Source: an uncultured Eubacteriales bacterium (GTDB lineage Bacteria > Bacillota > Clostridia > Oscillospirales > CAG-272). Taken from it: a DNA stretch of 64,000 nucleotides. This document shows, one piece after another, positions 50,701-59,541 of the stretch (position 1 is its first letter; every line of letters starts with the position of its first letter). The stretch spans positions 62,001-126,000 of the forward strand of contig CAKRZR010000003.1 in the NCBI GenBank assembly GCA_934433485.1, in the 5' to 3' direction. Under the pieces are notes generated by a model that did no database searches, had not been told where the DNA came from, and was given only the letters and a program-made list of their open reading frames with translations. Both the position numbers and the translations under genes were made by a program.

Positions 50701-51354
50701 GGAGCCGCGCAGTACGGGATGCTCCGGGTTGAGGGAACGGGCACGGAACGCGGCGATGGCGTCGCGGTCTACCATGCTCTTCAGATCGTCATAATCCCAA
50801 ACTTCGATCTTCTGGATCTCGTGAGAGGTACGGAAGCCGTCAAAGAAGTTGAGCACCGGAACGCGGCCCTTGATGGTAGCGAGATGTGCTACGGCGCCGA
50901 GGTCCATAACTTCCTGCGGGTTCGATTCCGCCATCATCGCGAAACCGGTCTGACGGCAGGCGTACACGTCGGAGTGATCGCCGAAAATGTTCAGTGCGTG
51001 AGAAGCAACGCAGCGCGCGGATACGTGGATCACGCACGGGAGCAGCTCACCGGCGATTTTATACATATTGGGGATCATCAGAAGAAGACCCTGCGATGCG
51101 GTGTAGGTAGTCGTCAGCGCACCTGCTGCGAGAGAACCGTGAACGGCACCGGCAGCACCTGCTTCAGACTGCATTTCGATCACCTTAACGGTGTCTCCCA
51201 TGATGTTCTTCAGACCGCCGGCAGACCAGGTATCGGTCACGTCAGCCATGACAGAAGACGGGGTGATGGGGTAGATGGCGGCAACTTCCGTAAACGCATA
51301 CGACGCATGCGCGGCAGCTGTGTTACCATCCATGGACAGTTTTTTTCTTGCCAT
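47779..51354 (-). CDS. nifJ: Pyruvate:ferredoxin (flavodoxin) oxidoreductase
   Basis: The 1191-residue homodimer-type enzyme converts pyruvate and CoA to acetyl-CoA, CO2 and reduced ferredoxin. Seen are the N-terminal pyrimidine domain (MDGNTAAAHASYAFTEVAAI), two 4Fe-4S clusters (CIQCNNCAFVCPHAAI at about 700 and CMGCTLCVKACPVTAKA at about 755), a third set of cysteines near SCAGCAET, and the thiamine site GDGWAYDIGFGGLDHV. Length is normal. AGGAGGATATTATCAC precedes the ATG. Typical of an anaerobic fermenter. Confidence 0.98.
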   Translation of the reverse strand: MARKKLSMDGNTAAAHASYAFTEVAAIYPITPSSVMADVTDTWSAGGLKNIMGDTVKVIEMQSEAGAAGAVHGSLAAGALTTTYTASQGLLLMIPNMYKIAGELLPCVIHVSARCVASHALNIFGDHSDVYACRQTGFAMMAESNPQEVMDLGAVAHLATIKGRVPVLNFFDGFRTSHEIQKIEVWDYDDLKSMVDRDAIAAFRARSLNPEHPVLRGSAENGDIFFQHREACNRYYDAFPSIVEEYMDKVNAKIGTDYKLFNYYGAPDAERVIVAMGSVCDVAEEVIDYMLAQGEKVGLVKVRLYRPFVAEKLSEAIPATCKKIAVLDRTKEPGALGEPLYLDVVTALSNTGRTDIKVVGGRYGLGSKDTPPQSIFAVYENLADEAPKNGFTIGIVDDVTGHSLVEHPAPDTAAKGTIACKFWGLGGDGTVGANKNSIKIIGDHTDKYIQAYFQYDSKKTGGITISHLRFGDKPIKSPYYINKADFVACHNQSYLHKYDMVSDIKPGGTFLLDCSWDMAALEEHLPNHVKSYLANNNVNFYTINATTIATKQIGNAKVKNTVLQSAFFALANILPKDEAIEYMKKMAYKSYIKKGQAMVDLNYAAIDAGADAAVKIDIPEAWKNAGEDAPKAEFTGKRADLVKFVNTIVDPVDAMAGDKLPVSAFSDYVDGTFPQGAAAAEKRGVAVYVPEWIPENCIQCNNCAFVCPHAAIRPFAMTEEEAAKAPAATKFTAKPVVKTNYKFSMAVSPLDCMGCTLCVKACPVTAKAEKDGTDKKAIRMVLQETQEDQQAPFDYAVANVSEKPELINNTVKGSQFKQPLLEFSGSCAGCAETSYARLITQLFGERMYISNATGCSSIWGGSAPATPYTVNNESGHGPAWANSLFEDNAEHGLGIYLGQKTIRNRMIAKIEEMAASDKASDSFKAAAKAYLDTKDDGKANDAATKALIPELEKAAAAGCPIAPEVLAEKTYLAKKSIWIFGGDGWAYDIGFGGLDHVIASGEDVNIMVFDTEVYSNTGGQASKASNIGQVAQFAAAGKAIGKKNLAEIAMSYGYVYVAQVAMGADMNQLLKALTEAEAYHGPSIVIGYAPCEMHGIKGTMANCQLEMKKAVEAGYWQMFRFNPALKAEGKNPFILDCKEPTANYIDFIKNENRYNRLAQANPERAAKLFEEAAENAKAKFERLTKYGKLYE

Positions 51355-51476
51355 GTGATAATATCCTCCATATATAGAATAAACTGTTTCAGGTAAAAAG
51401 TATCGGGCAGTCCCGTCTTCGGAGATACTCTTGCGATCTCAGGAGATAGTGATGCCACCATACCCATACGTTCTAT

Positions 51477-51505
51477 ATTATAGCGCAAAACGCGTCGAAT
51501 GTAAA
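51477..51505 (-). promoter_or_regulatory. Promoter of the pyruvate oxidoreductase gene
   Basis: On the reverse strand TTTACA (51505-51500) and TATAAT (51482-51477), 17-nt spacer, leaving a ~115-nt leader. Confidence 0.75.
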
Positions 51506-51599
51506 TACTTATTTGCAAACCGAACGTAAATTTTTCGCGACAAATGGCGGTTTTTTCGGAATCTGCTCCCCGTGCTCCCGATCACTCCCACAAATTCCG

Positions 51600-51628
51600 T
51601 TGACATTTCCGTTCCGGTGTAGTATAGT
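51600..51628 (+). promoter_or_regulatory. Orphan consensus promoter, plus strand
   Basis: TTGACA (51600-51605) and TATAGT (51623-51628), 17-nt spacer. It points into a hairpin at 51681-51726 and then into the antisense of the solute-binding gene; no gene follows on that strand. Confidence 0.6.
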
Positions 51629-51676
51629 GGGGGTCTTTGTGCACTGTTCGCCACTCTCGCCGCCTGGGACAAAACG

Positions 51677-51727
51677 AAAAGCACCGCGGCGTCCCGCTGG
51701 TTCGGGCTCGCGCAACACCGTGGTGCT
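51677..51727 (-). terminator. Terminator after the third solute-binding gene
   Basis: GCACCACG/CGCGGTGC arms (one mismatch) on the reverse strand are followed by TTTTCGTTTT, 10 nt after the stop codon. Confidence 0.7.
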
Positions 51728-51736
51728 TTGTAGGGA

Positions 51737-53251
51737 TTATTCTGCCGTGTCCATATAGGTGGAGATAAGCTTGTCCAGCTCGGACTGTGCTTTCGGCATG
51801 GCGGCGGCTACTGTAGAGGCGATATTGCCGTTTTCCGCGATCACACCGCGCATGATGGTGCCGACGGAACCGATGCTGTAATTGTACACGTAGCCAAAAT
51901 CGGTGATGGATGTGTCGTGGATGAGATCGATCATCTGCGCAGACACGTCGTCGCGTGCGTACTGCCGCTTCAGCGCCACCTCATAATACGCGGGCATGAC
52001 GGTGCGGTACGTTTCCGCACACAGTGCCTCCAGAACCGCGCAGACCTCGTCGCGATTCTGACATGTGGTTGGCAGGAAATACACGGACGCCGTGTCGTGT
52101 ACAAGGGAGCGGTATTCCGGCTGGGATTCGTCGTACTTCGGATAGGGGATGATTCCGTAGCCGCTTTCCATATCGCGCAGATCCTCACAGATCTTGAACC
52201 AGTGCGGCATAAAAAGTATGGTGTCCGCAGAGAAATCCTCCACGAACCGAGTACCGTTGAAAGCACCGCCCGCGTCCTTTTCGATATACACCCCGTTGCC
52301 GGAATTCCAGTAGAAATCACAGAGCCGCTGCACGATGGAGTAGTTCTGCTCATTCTCCAGCACCAGATACGGCAGACCCTTTTCGTTGCGATCCGCTACG
52401 GTAAAGCCGCAGCCATACGCAAAATAGTCACAGTGCGAAACGGTGGTAGTGTCCGTACCGAACTGATCGCCGACGTTCACCTTACCGTCGCCGTTTTTGT
52501 CCACATATCCCGCCTCACTCAGCTCCCGCAGCTTGTCTACCGTCCATTTTCCCTCCAGAACAAGATCATATAGCTCCGCCGGATCGCCGAACAGATTCGC
52601 GTACAGTTTCTGGTTGAAGAACGTCGCCGCCGTCACGCGCAGGGCATTTAAGCAGATATCTCCCATGAGATAAAACCGCTTCTGGTCGCCGATCTGTAAA
52701 ATGTCCATGTATTCGCTGTTCCACCACGGCTTGTCAAGATCGATGTACGGCGCGTCCATAATGTCCATGACAAGATTGTCCAGACAGAGCGCCACAGACG
52801 AAAACTGGTTCCAGGAGAACAGAGAATAGTCGTCCACACCGGCGATGATGGAGCTTTTTTCCGCCGCCGGGAACGCGTCTGCCGTACCGGTGCCCTCCGG
52901 ATGATAGGCAAACGTACAGTTCAGCCGGTCGGCAACGGAGAGATTCCGGGAATACACCGCGTCCGATACGCCTTCGCCGGTCAGCTCCTCCGCGAACACC
53001 TCGATGGTATCCGCCGGACAGCCGCGATAGAGAATCGAGATGGTCGCGCCGCCGAGATCAAGATCGTCCGGCAGGGAATCTTTGGTATGCGCGCGGTCTG
53101 TTTCGGGTACGTCCGTTTCCGTGATGGTCGTTTCCGTTCCGCTGTTTGTTTCTGTGGTTGTGTCGTTGTCGCCGGTGGGGGCAGTGGATGCACATCCGGT
53201 AAGAAGGAGTGCAAGGATTCCGGCAAAAATGCGATTGTGCAGGGATTTCAT
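51737..53251 (-). CDS. Extracellular solute-binding lipoprotein, orphan paralogue
   Basis: The 504-residue protein has a signal peptide and lipobox (LLTGC, Cys20), a Thr/Glu-rich linker, then a solute-binding body: SDAVYSRNLSVADRL, LEGKWTVDKLREL, GIIPYPKYDESQPEYR and MPAYYEVALKRQYARDDVS. DKNGDGKVNVGDQFG resembles a calcium-binding (dockerin/EF-hand-like) loop. It is clearly homologous to 21910-23382. It follows an oxidoreductase by 33 nt in one operon, with no permease nearby. Likely carbohydrate uptake. AAAGGAG ribosome site. Confidence 0.88.
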   Translation of the reverse strand: MKSLHNRIFAGILALLLTGCASTAPTGDNDTTTETNSGTETTITETDVPETDRAHTKDSLPDDLDLGGATISILYRGCPADTIEVFAEELTGEGVSDAVYSRNLSVADRLNCTFAYHPEGTGTADAFPAAEKSSIIAGVDDYSLFSWNQFSSVALCLDNLVMDIMDAPYIDLDKPWWNSEYMDILQIGDQKRFYLMGDICLNALRVTAATFFNQKLYANLFGDPAELYDLVLEGKWTVDKLRELSEAGYVDKNGDGKVNVGDQFGTDTTTVSHCDYFAYGCGFTVADRNEKGLPYLVLENEQNYSIVQRLCDFYWNSGNGVYIEKDAGGAFNGTRFVEDFSADTILFMPHWFKICEDLRDMESGYGIIPYPKYDESQPEYRSLVHDTASVYFLPTTCQNRDEVCAVLEALCAETYRTVMPAYYEVALKRQYARDDVSAQMIDLIHDTSITDFGYVYNYSIGSVGTIMRGVIAENGNIASTVAAAMPKAQSELDKLISTYMDTAE

Positions 53252-53284
53252 TGTGGTACTCCTTTCTGTACTGCAATAATTGTT

Positions 53285-54283
53285 TTATATCCGATTCGCC
53301 GGGGTAAAGTGCGCAGCCTGTTCGATGGTCAGTGCGGCGCGGGTAGACGCGATCACCTGCTCGTTTGTCATCGCGCACGGTTTTCCCGCAATGCCGTCAA
53401 AGAAAGCGGCGAATACGTCTACGGCAGGCGCGTCGGCACAGTCGATCCGACAGGGTGCTTTGTCCGTTTTGTGCACGACTGTGATCGCAGTGTCGTGATG
53501 GTTCACCTCGACCATGCCGTCCGTACCCCAGAAATCGAATCGCCAGTATGAGGGCAGCGCATATCCCATACCGTCCGGCGCGGAATACGACGCGTCTCCG
53601 GTGACGGTGCAGCCGTTCGTGAGCTGATAGATAAACTGCGCGGTGTCGCCGAAAGCGGGCGCGTTCCTGGCAAAGGCGTTTCTCTCCACAGCAAAAAGCG
53701 CGCGGGCAAACGGCAGTCCGGTGACGTAGGTCACAAAATCGATGCCGTGGATGGCGAGGTCGTTGATGGTGCCGCCCTGTTTTGCGGGATCGAACATCCA
53801 GCTCGGACGCGTCTCCAGAAGCAGCGGATGCTGTCCTGTGAAATTGACGGCGTAAATCTCCCCGATCTCGCCGGAAGTGAGAATCTCCCGCAACCGTGCG
53901 GCAAACGGCAGCTCCCGCAACGTCAGCCACAGACCGATCCTGCGTGCCTTTGCTATGGCAAGCGTCTCAATCTCGTTCAATTCTGCAAGCGAGGTACACA
54001 ATGGCTTATCGGCGATCACATGGCACCCGGCGCGCAGTGCTTCGATGACACGACTGCCGCGCAGGTCAAAGCGGTCGCAGACGACAACGACGTCGGGGGA
54101 TGTTTCCGCCAGCATCGCGGCATAGGAATCGTGCGTCACCGGGATCCCATCGACACGAAGCGCGTCGCACGTCTCCGGATCCTCCTCACAGACGCCGCAT
54201 ATGGTATAGCGAGCATCCGCCGTGATTCTCCGATACGCCATTTTCCCATGCGCATGCCGGAATCCGACAAAGGCAATTTTCAT
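53285..54283 (-). CDS. Gfo/Idh/MocA-type oxidoreductase
   Basis: The 332-residue protein has the N-terminal Rossmann fold (KIAFVGFRHAHGKMAYRR, PDVVVVCDRFDLRGSRVIEA, with ADKPLCTSLAEL for the catalytic EKP-type motif, here DKP) and the C-terminal alpha/beta domain (INDLAIHGIDFVTYVTGL). It would oxidise or reduce sugars or inositols with NAD(P). It is the first gene of an operon with a solute-binding lipoprotein, which points to sugar use. Promoter at 54345-54317. Confidence 0.9.
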   Translation of the reverse strand: MKIAFVGFRHAHGKMAYRRITADARYTICGVCEEDPETCDALRVDGIPVTHDSYAAMLAETSPDVVVVCDRFDLRGSRVIEALRAGCHVIADKPLCTSLAELNEIETLAIAKARRIGLWLTLRELPFAARLREILTSGEIGEIYAVNFTGQHPLLLETRPSWMFDPAKQGGTINDLAIHGIDFVTYVTGLPFARALFAVERNAFARNAPAFGDTAQFIYQLTNGCTVTGDASYSAPDGMGYALPSYWRFDFWGTDGMVEVNHHDTAITVVHKTDKAPCRIDCADAPAVDVFAAFFDGIAGKPCAMTNEQVIASTRAALTIEQAAHFTPANRI

Positions 54284-54316
54284 TTTCCACTCTCTTATAT
54301 GGTTGGATTTGCCTCT

Positions 54317-54345
54317 ATCATACTATATTCTTCATAAAAAAGCAA
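54317..54345 (-). promoter_or_regulatory. Promoter of the oxidoreductase/solute-binding operon
   Basis: On the reverse strand TTGCTT (54345-54340) and TATGAT (54322-54317), 17-nt spacer, ~35 nt before the ATG. Confidence 0.65.
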
Positions 54346-54355
54346 GCGAAAAACC

Positions 54356-54397
54356 AAAAATCGCACCGCATTTCGTATGAAAAGCAGTGCGATTTTT
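54356..54397 (-). terminator. Terminator of the purine operon
   Basis: AAAAATCGCAC and GTGCGATTTTT form a perfect 11-bp stem with T-runs on both strands, ~40 nt after the purL stop. Confidence 0.92.
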
Positions 54398-54437
54398 CAG
54401 AGATGTGCTGAATCAATCGAGATTTCGCGTTATCAGA

Positions 54438-57400
54438 TCAGCCGAAGTACTTGCGCGCGGCGACGAACATGCCCATATCATAGTTGCCGGGCACGTTCTG
54501 GTACAGTCCCGCGTTGTACCGCTCGGAGTGACCCATCTTGCCGAATACTCTGCCATCCGGAGAGGTGATGCCCTCGATGGCAAGGAGCGATCCATTCGGG
54601 TTGTAGTCGATGTCCATCGTCGCGTTTCCGTCCGGATCCACGTACTGTGTGGCAATCTGACCGTTTGCGACAAGGCTGTCGAGTACCGACTGCGGCGCGA
54701 TGAAGCGTCCCTCGCCGTGGGAAATGGCGACATTGTAGATCTCGCCGACCTGTGTTTCCGCCAGCCACGGGGATCTCGTGGACGCGATCCGCGTGCGTAC
54801 CAGGCGGGACTGGTGGCGTCCGATCTCGTTGAAAGTCAGCGTCGGGCAGTTCTCGTCCGTGTCGACGATCTCACCGTACGGTACCAGTCCGAGCTTGACG
54901 ATCGCCTGGAACCCGTTGCAGATACCGCACATCAGACCCATGCGATGCTTCAGCAGCTCGTTGGTCCGTTCGCAAATGATGCCGTTGCGGAAGAACGCCG
55001 TGATGAATTTGCCGCTGCCGTCCGGTTCGTCGCCGCCGGAGAAGCCACCCGGGATAAAGACGATCTGGCTCTGGGGCAGTTTTTCCGCAAACGCCGCCAC
55101 GGACGCGCTGACCGCCTCGCTTGTCAGATTGCGGACCACCATGATCTCCGGTGCCAGTCCCGCTCTCTCCAGCGCTTTTGCCGTGTCGTATTCGCAGTTC
55201 GTGCCGGGGAACACCGGAATCAGTACGCGCGGACGGGCGAACTTCTCCGTCGTGCGGACTGTCGTATACCGTGGCGCGGAGAGGGTCGGGACCGTGTTGT
55301 CCGTGCGTGCCACGTTTGCCTTTGTCGGATAGACGCTCTCCAGCCGATCCGCGTACGCCTTATACAGCTCCGCGAGGGATACCGTCTCACCCGCGTAGGA
55401 CATCGCGTATTCGGCGGTGGTTTTGCCGAGGAAAAGCGCGCCTGCTGGAGCTGTGTCGTCCGCCATTTCCATGACAAAGGAGCCATACGTGTAGCCGAAC
55501 AGCGTCTTTTTGTCCACATCCGCGAACGCAAGGCCGATCCGGTTGCCGAACGCCATCTTCATGACCGCCTCCGCGACACCGCCGAAGCCCGGTGTGTAAA
55601 GCGCGGAGACCTTGCCAGCGACCACAAGAGCGTGTACGGTATCAAAGAGCGCGCGCAGAGAGTCCGCGTCCGGAAGTCCGTTCTTCCCATAGTTCGGGCG
55701 CAGGATGTATACGTTCGCGTTCGGATGCTTAAACTCCGGTGTGACCACGGAGGTGATCTTATCGGTCGTCACGGCAAAGGAAACGAGCGTTGGCGGTACG
55801 TCGAGCTGCTCAAAACTGCCGGACATGGAGTCCTTACCGCCGATCGCAGCCGCCCCCATTGCCATCTGCGCGTCCAGAGCGCCAAGCAACGCGGACAGCG
55901 GCTGTCCCCAGCGCTTACCGTCGTGACCGGGCTTTTCAAAGTATTCCTGGAACGTCAGATACACGTCTTCATATGACGCGCCGGCGGCAATCAGCTTCGA
56001 GAGCGATTCGATGACCGCGAGATACGCGCCGTGGTAGGGGGATTTTTCCGCGATGTACGGATTGTAGCCCCACGCCATGTACGATACGGTATCGGTGTCC
56101 CCATGCTCCGTGGAGATCTTGTGGATCATCGCCTGCACCGGTGTGTCCTGGTATTTTCCGCCAAACGGCATCACAACGGTACCCGCGCCGATGGTGGAGT
56201 CAAACCGCTCCGACAAGCCGCGGCGGGAGCATACATTGAGATCGGACGCGAGCGCACGCATACCGGAGCCAAAATCCGCGGGGATCGCCTTATCAAACGG
56301 CTTCGGGCACTCCGGCGTGATGGAAATGTGCTTTTCCGCGCCGTTGGAAGAAAGAAACGCGCGCGATACATCCACAATGGTCTTGCCGCGCCACGTCATC
56401 ACAAGACGAGGCTCCGCCGTAACGGTCGCCACAACAGTCGCTTCGAGATTTTCGCTTTCGGCAAGGGCGCAGAACCGCTCCACATCCTCCGGCGCCACCA
56501 CGACCGCCATTCTCTCCTGCGATTCACTGATGGCAAGCTCCGTGCCGTCCAGACCGTCGTACTTTTTCGGCACCCGGTCGAGGTCAATCTTCAATCCGTC
56601 TGCCAGCTCACCGATCGCAACGGAGACGCCGCCCGCGCCAAAGTCGTTGCACCGCTTGATGAGTCGGGACGCTTCGCCGTTGCGGAACAGCCGCTGCAGC
56701 TTCCGTTCCTCCGGCGCGTTGCCCTTTTGCACCTCCGCGCCGCAGGTTTCCAGCGAGTGCAGATCGTGCGATTTCGACGAACCCGTCGCGCCGCCGCAGC
56801 CATCTCTGCCCGTGCGTCCGCCGAGCAGGATCACAATATCGCCGGGAACAGGACATTCTCTGCGCACATGATCCGCCGGGGTTGCCGCAATCACTGCACC
56901 GATTTCCATCCGCTTCGCCATGTAGCCGTCGTGATACAGCTCGTCCACCTGCCCGGTCGCCAGTCCGATCTGGTTTCCGTAGGAGGAATAGCCTGCCGCC
57001 GCCGTGGTCACGAGCTTTTTCTGCGGGAGCTTGCCGGGGATCGTGTCCGCGATGGGTCTGGTCGGATCGGCTCCCCCGGTCACGCGCATGGCGGCGTACA
57101 CATACGATCTGCCGGACAGCGGATCCCGGATCGCGCCGCCGATACAGGTTGCCGCGCCGCCGAACGGTTCGATCTCGGTCGGATGGTTGTGCGTCTCGTT
57201 CTTGAATAAAAGAAGCCACGGCTCCGTTTTGCCGTCCACGGTCACGTTCATCTTCACCGTGCAGGCGTTGATCTCCTCGGATTCGTCAAGCCCTGTCAGC
57301 CGTCCGTCCGCCTTGAGCGCTTTTGCCGCGATCGTCCCGATGTCCATGAGATTCATCGGCTTTTTTTCTCTGCCCAACTTCTGCCGAAGCGCCTTGTACC

Positions 57401-58136
57401 GTGCAAACGCGGCGGCAAGAGTGGGATCGGCAAACTGTACGTCGTCGATGGTGGTGAGAAACGTCGTGTGGCGGCAGTGATCCGACCAGTACGTATCCGT
57501 CATGCGGATCTCCGTGATCGTCGGCTCGCGGTTTTCGGTGCGGAAATATGCCTGCAGGAACGCGAGATCGTCCGTGTCCATTGCGAGACCGTACTGCTTC
57601 ACAAACGCTGCCAGTCCGTCCCGATCGAGCGCGAGAAAGCCGTCCATCACCGCCACATCCGCCGGCACATCGTACTTCGTCTCAAGCGTTTCCTTTTCGG
57701 ACAGCTCCGCCTCGCGCGCCTCCACCGGGTTGATGACGTATTTCCGGATCGCCGCAAGCTCGTCCTCTGTCGGATCGCCGTCGATCAGGTAAATCTTTGC
57801 CGTGCGCACCGTCGGACGCGGCTTCTGCGAGATGATCTGGATGCACTGCGCCGCGGAATCCGCTCTCTGATCGTACTGACCGGGCAGATATTCCACACCG
57901 AAGATATGATCCGCCGTGGGCAGCGCGCCGTAGGTCACATCCACCTGCGGTTCGCTGAACACCGTCGTCTTCGCTTCTGCAAACAGCGCGCCGTCGATAT
58001 TCTCCACGTCGTACCGGTTGAGCAGACGCAGTGCCTTTATCGACCGGATGCCGAGAAAGCTGCGGATATCCGACAGCAGCACCGCCGCTTCCACCGCCAG
58101 TCCCGGTCGCTTTTCTACATAAACTCTATATACCAT
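54438..58136 (-). CDS. purL: Phosphoribosylformylglycinamidine synthase (single-chain)
   Basis: Converts FGAR to FGAM with glutamine and ATP. The 1232-residue protein joins the ATP-binding synthase (LTEIRMTDTYWSDHCRHTTFL-like segment with DTYWSDHCRHT, NETHNHPTEIEPFGGAATC) to a C-terminal glutamine amidotransferase (FPGTNCEYDTAKALERAG, MGLMCGICNGFQAI with the nucleophilic Cys, and SHGEGRF). ATG 58136 begins 1 nt after the purD stop, with GGAG inside purD. The frame is open further, but residues there are not family sequence. It is the last gene of the purine operon. Confidence 0.97.
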   Translation of the reverse strand: MVYRVYVEKRPGLAVEAAVLLSDIRSFLGIRSIKALRLLNRYDVENIDGALFAEAKTTVFSEPQVDVTYGALPTADHIFGVEYLPGQYDQRADSAAQCIQIISQKPRPTVRTAKIYLIDGDPTEDELAAIRKYVINPVEAREAELSEKETLETKYDVPADVAVMDGFLALDRDGLAAFVKQYGLAMDTDDLAFLQAYFRTENREPTITEIRMTDTYWSDHCRHTTFLTTIDDVQFADPTLAAAFARYKALRQKLGREKKPMNLMDIGTIAAKALKADGRLTGLDESEEINACTVKMNVTVDGKTEPWLLLFKNETHNHPTEIEPFGGAATCIGGAIRDPLSGRSYVYAAMRVTGGADPTRPIADTIPGKLPQKKLVTTAAAGYSSYGNQIGLATGQVDELYHDGYMAKRMEIGAVIAATPADHVRRECPVPGDIVILLGGRTGRDGCGGATGSSKSHDLHSLETCGAEVQKGNAPEERKLQRLFRNGEASRLIKRCNDFGAGGVSVAIGELADGLKIDLDRVPKKYDGLDGTELAISESQERMAVVVAPEDVERFCALAESENLEATVVATVTAEPRLVMTWRGKTIVDVSRAFLSSNGAEKHISITPECPKPFDKAIPADFGSGMRALASDLNVCSRRGLSERFDSTIGAGTVVMPFGGKYQDTPVQAMIHKISTEHGDTDTVSYMAWGYNPYIAEKSPYHGAYLAVIESLSKLIAAGASYEDVYLTFQEYFEKPGHDGKRWGQPLSALLGALDAQMAMGAAAIGGKDSMSGSFEQLDVPPTLVSFAVTTDKITSVVTPEFKHPNANVYILRPNYGKNGLPDADSLRALFDTVHALVVAGKVSALYTPGFGGVAEAVMKMAFGNRIGLAFADVDKKTLFGYTYGSFVMEMADDTAPAGALFLGKTTAEYAMSYAGETVSLAELYKAYADRLESVYPTKANVARTDNTVPTLSAPRYTTVRTTEKFARPRVLIPVFPGTNCEYDTAKALERAGLAPEIMVVRNLTSEAVSASVAAFAEKLPQSQIVFIPGGFSGGDEPDGSGKFITAFFRNGIICERTNELLKHRMGLMCGICNGFQAIVKLGLVPYGEIVDTDENCPTLTFNEIGRHQSRLVRTRIASTRSPWLAETQVGEIYNVAISHGEGRFIAPQSVLDSLVANGQIATQYVDPDGNATMDIDYNPNGSLLAIEGITSPDGRVFGKMGHSERYNAGLYQNVPGNYDMGMFVAARKYFG

Positions 58137-58137
58137 C

Positions 58138-59418
58138 TTATTTTTCTCCCGCCGCCTGCATCGCGCGCGCACCGATGTCGCTCCGTCTGTAGGCATTTTC
58201 AAATGTTACCGTGTCCGCCGCCGCGTACGCGTTTCCGATCGCCTCGCCAAGCGTGTCCGCAACCGCCGTCACGCCGAGTACTCTGCCGCCGCCAGTTACA
58301 AGCACACCGTCGTCCCGCCGCTTTACTCCGGCATAGAAGATCGCAGCACCATGCGGCAGTGACTCCGGGGACGAGATCGGATAGCCCGTCTCGTACTTCT
58401 GCGGATAGCCACGGGACGCGAGGATCACACAGCACGCGTGCTTATCGGAGAAACGCACATCCACCTCGGACAACCGCTCGTCCGCCACCGCGCGCATAAT
58501 GGTGAGTAAATCCGTCTCCAAAAGCGGCAGCACCACCTGCGTCTCCGGATCGCCGAACCGACAGTTGTATTCGATCACACGCGGTCCGTCTTTGGTCAGC
58601 ATCAGCCCGAAATACAGGCAGCCCTTGAACGTCCGTCCCTCCCGATTCATCGCATTGATGGTTGGCAGGAAAATCTTTTCCATGCATTCCGCGGCGATCT
58701 CCGGCGTATAATACGGATTCGGCGCCACTGTGCCCATGCCGCCTGTGTTCAAGCCTGTGTCATGGTCGCCCGCGCGCTTGTGATCCATCGAGGATACCAT
58801 CGGAACGACCACCTTGCCGTCCGTGAACGAGAGTACCGACACCTCCGGACCCTCCAGAAATTCTTCGATCACCACACGGTTGCCCGACGCGCCGAACACC
58901 TTATCCGCCATGATCTCCCGCAGCGCGTTCTCCGCCTCCGATCGGGTCTGGCAGATCAGCACCCCCTTGCCGAGCGCCAATCCGTCCGCCTTCACCACAA
59001 GCGGCACCGGTGCTGTCTGTACATACGCCATCGCGCGGTCCATGTCGTCGAATACCTCGTACGCCGCCGTTGGAATGCCGTACTTTTTCATCAGATTTTT
59101 CGAGAACACCTTGCTACCCTCGATCTCCGCCGCCGCCTTTGTGGGACCAAAGCACGGGATCCCGCTCGCGTTCAGCTCGTCCACCAGACCGAGCACCAAC
59201 GGATCGTCCGGCGCCACAATCGCGAAATCCACCGCGTGCGTCTTCGCGAAATCCACGATCGCCGGAATGTCCTTCGCCCCGATCGGCACACATTCCGCCA
59301 AAGATTCCATCCCGCCGTTTCCCGGCAGCGCGTATATTTTGTCCGCAAGAGGAGAGCGCGCGATCTTAGAAAGAATCGCATGCTCCCGCCCACCGGAACC
59401 AATCAAAAGAATCGTCAT
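58138..59418 (-). CDS. purD: Phosphoribosylamine-glycine ligase
   Basis: Makes GAR from phosphoribosylamine and glycine (ATP-grasp enzyme). The 426-residue protein has LLIGSGGREHAI at the N terminus, FGPTKAAAEIEGSKVFSKNL, the ATP-grasp segment LVVKADGLALGKGV, NTGGMGTVAPNPY, and VIEYNCRFGDPETQVVLPLL. The neighbour order purD-purL is supported by a 1-nt gap. The 123-nt gap before it holds no clear promoter. Confidence 0.98.
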   Translation of the reverse strand: MTILLIGSGGREHAILSKIARSPLADKIYALPGNGGMESLAECVPIGAKDIPAIVDFAKTHAVDFAIVAPDDPLVLGLVDELNASGIPCFGPTKAAAEIEGSKVFSKNLMKKYGIPTAAYEVFDDMDRAMAYVQTAPVPLVVKADGLALGKGVLICQTRSEAENALREIMADKVFGASGNRVVIEEFLEGPEVSVLSFTDGKVVVPMVSSMDHKRAGDHDTGLNTGGMGTVAPNPYYTPEIAAECMEKIFLPTINAMNREGRTFKGCLYFGLMLTKDGPRVIEYNCRFGDPETQVVLPLLETDLLTIMRAVADERLSEVDVRFSDKHACCVILASRGYPQKYETGYPISSPESLPHGAAIFYAGVKRRDDGVLVTGGGRVLGVTAVADTLGEAIGNAYAAADTVTFENAYRRSDIGARAMQAAGEK

Positions 59419-59541
59419 AGTAGAATCCTTCCTGAAAGTCAGCGCACTAACATACTCCGACTTGCACAGACTATATCTTTATTCCATTTATAAAAGTTTT
59501 GCGGAGCTTTTTCAAAAGCGACCGTTCTCCCCCGTTCCCAA

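Larger units (their letters stand above)
51355..51736. other. 382-nt intergenic region with promoters and a terminator
   Basis: This gap separates the oxidoreductase start from the solute-binding gene end (both leftward). It holds the oxidoreductase promoter (51505-51477), the SBP terminator (51677-51727), and an apparently orphan plus-strand promoter (51600-51628). I see no protein gene in it. Confidence 0.8.

Noticed and set aside
49228..51396. A 722-codon plus-strand frame opposite the pyruvate oxidoreductase
   Set aside because: It is the complementary frame of a fully recognised enzyme in GC-rich DNA; it has no ribosome site and no family motif.
51630..51730. Possible SRP (4.5S-type) RNA after the orphan promoter
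   Set aside because: The conserved SRP core with GGAAGGAAGCAG-type tetraloop is absent. It is kept only as an unassigned small-RNA candidate.
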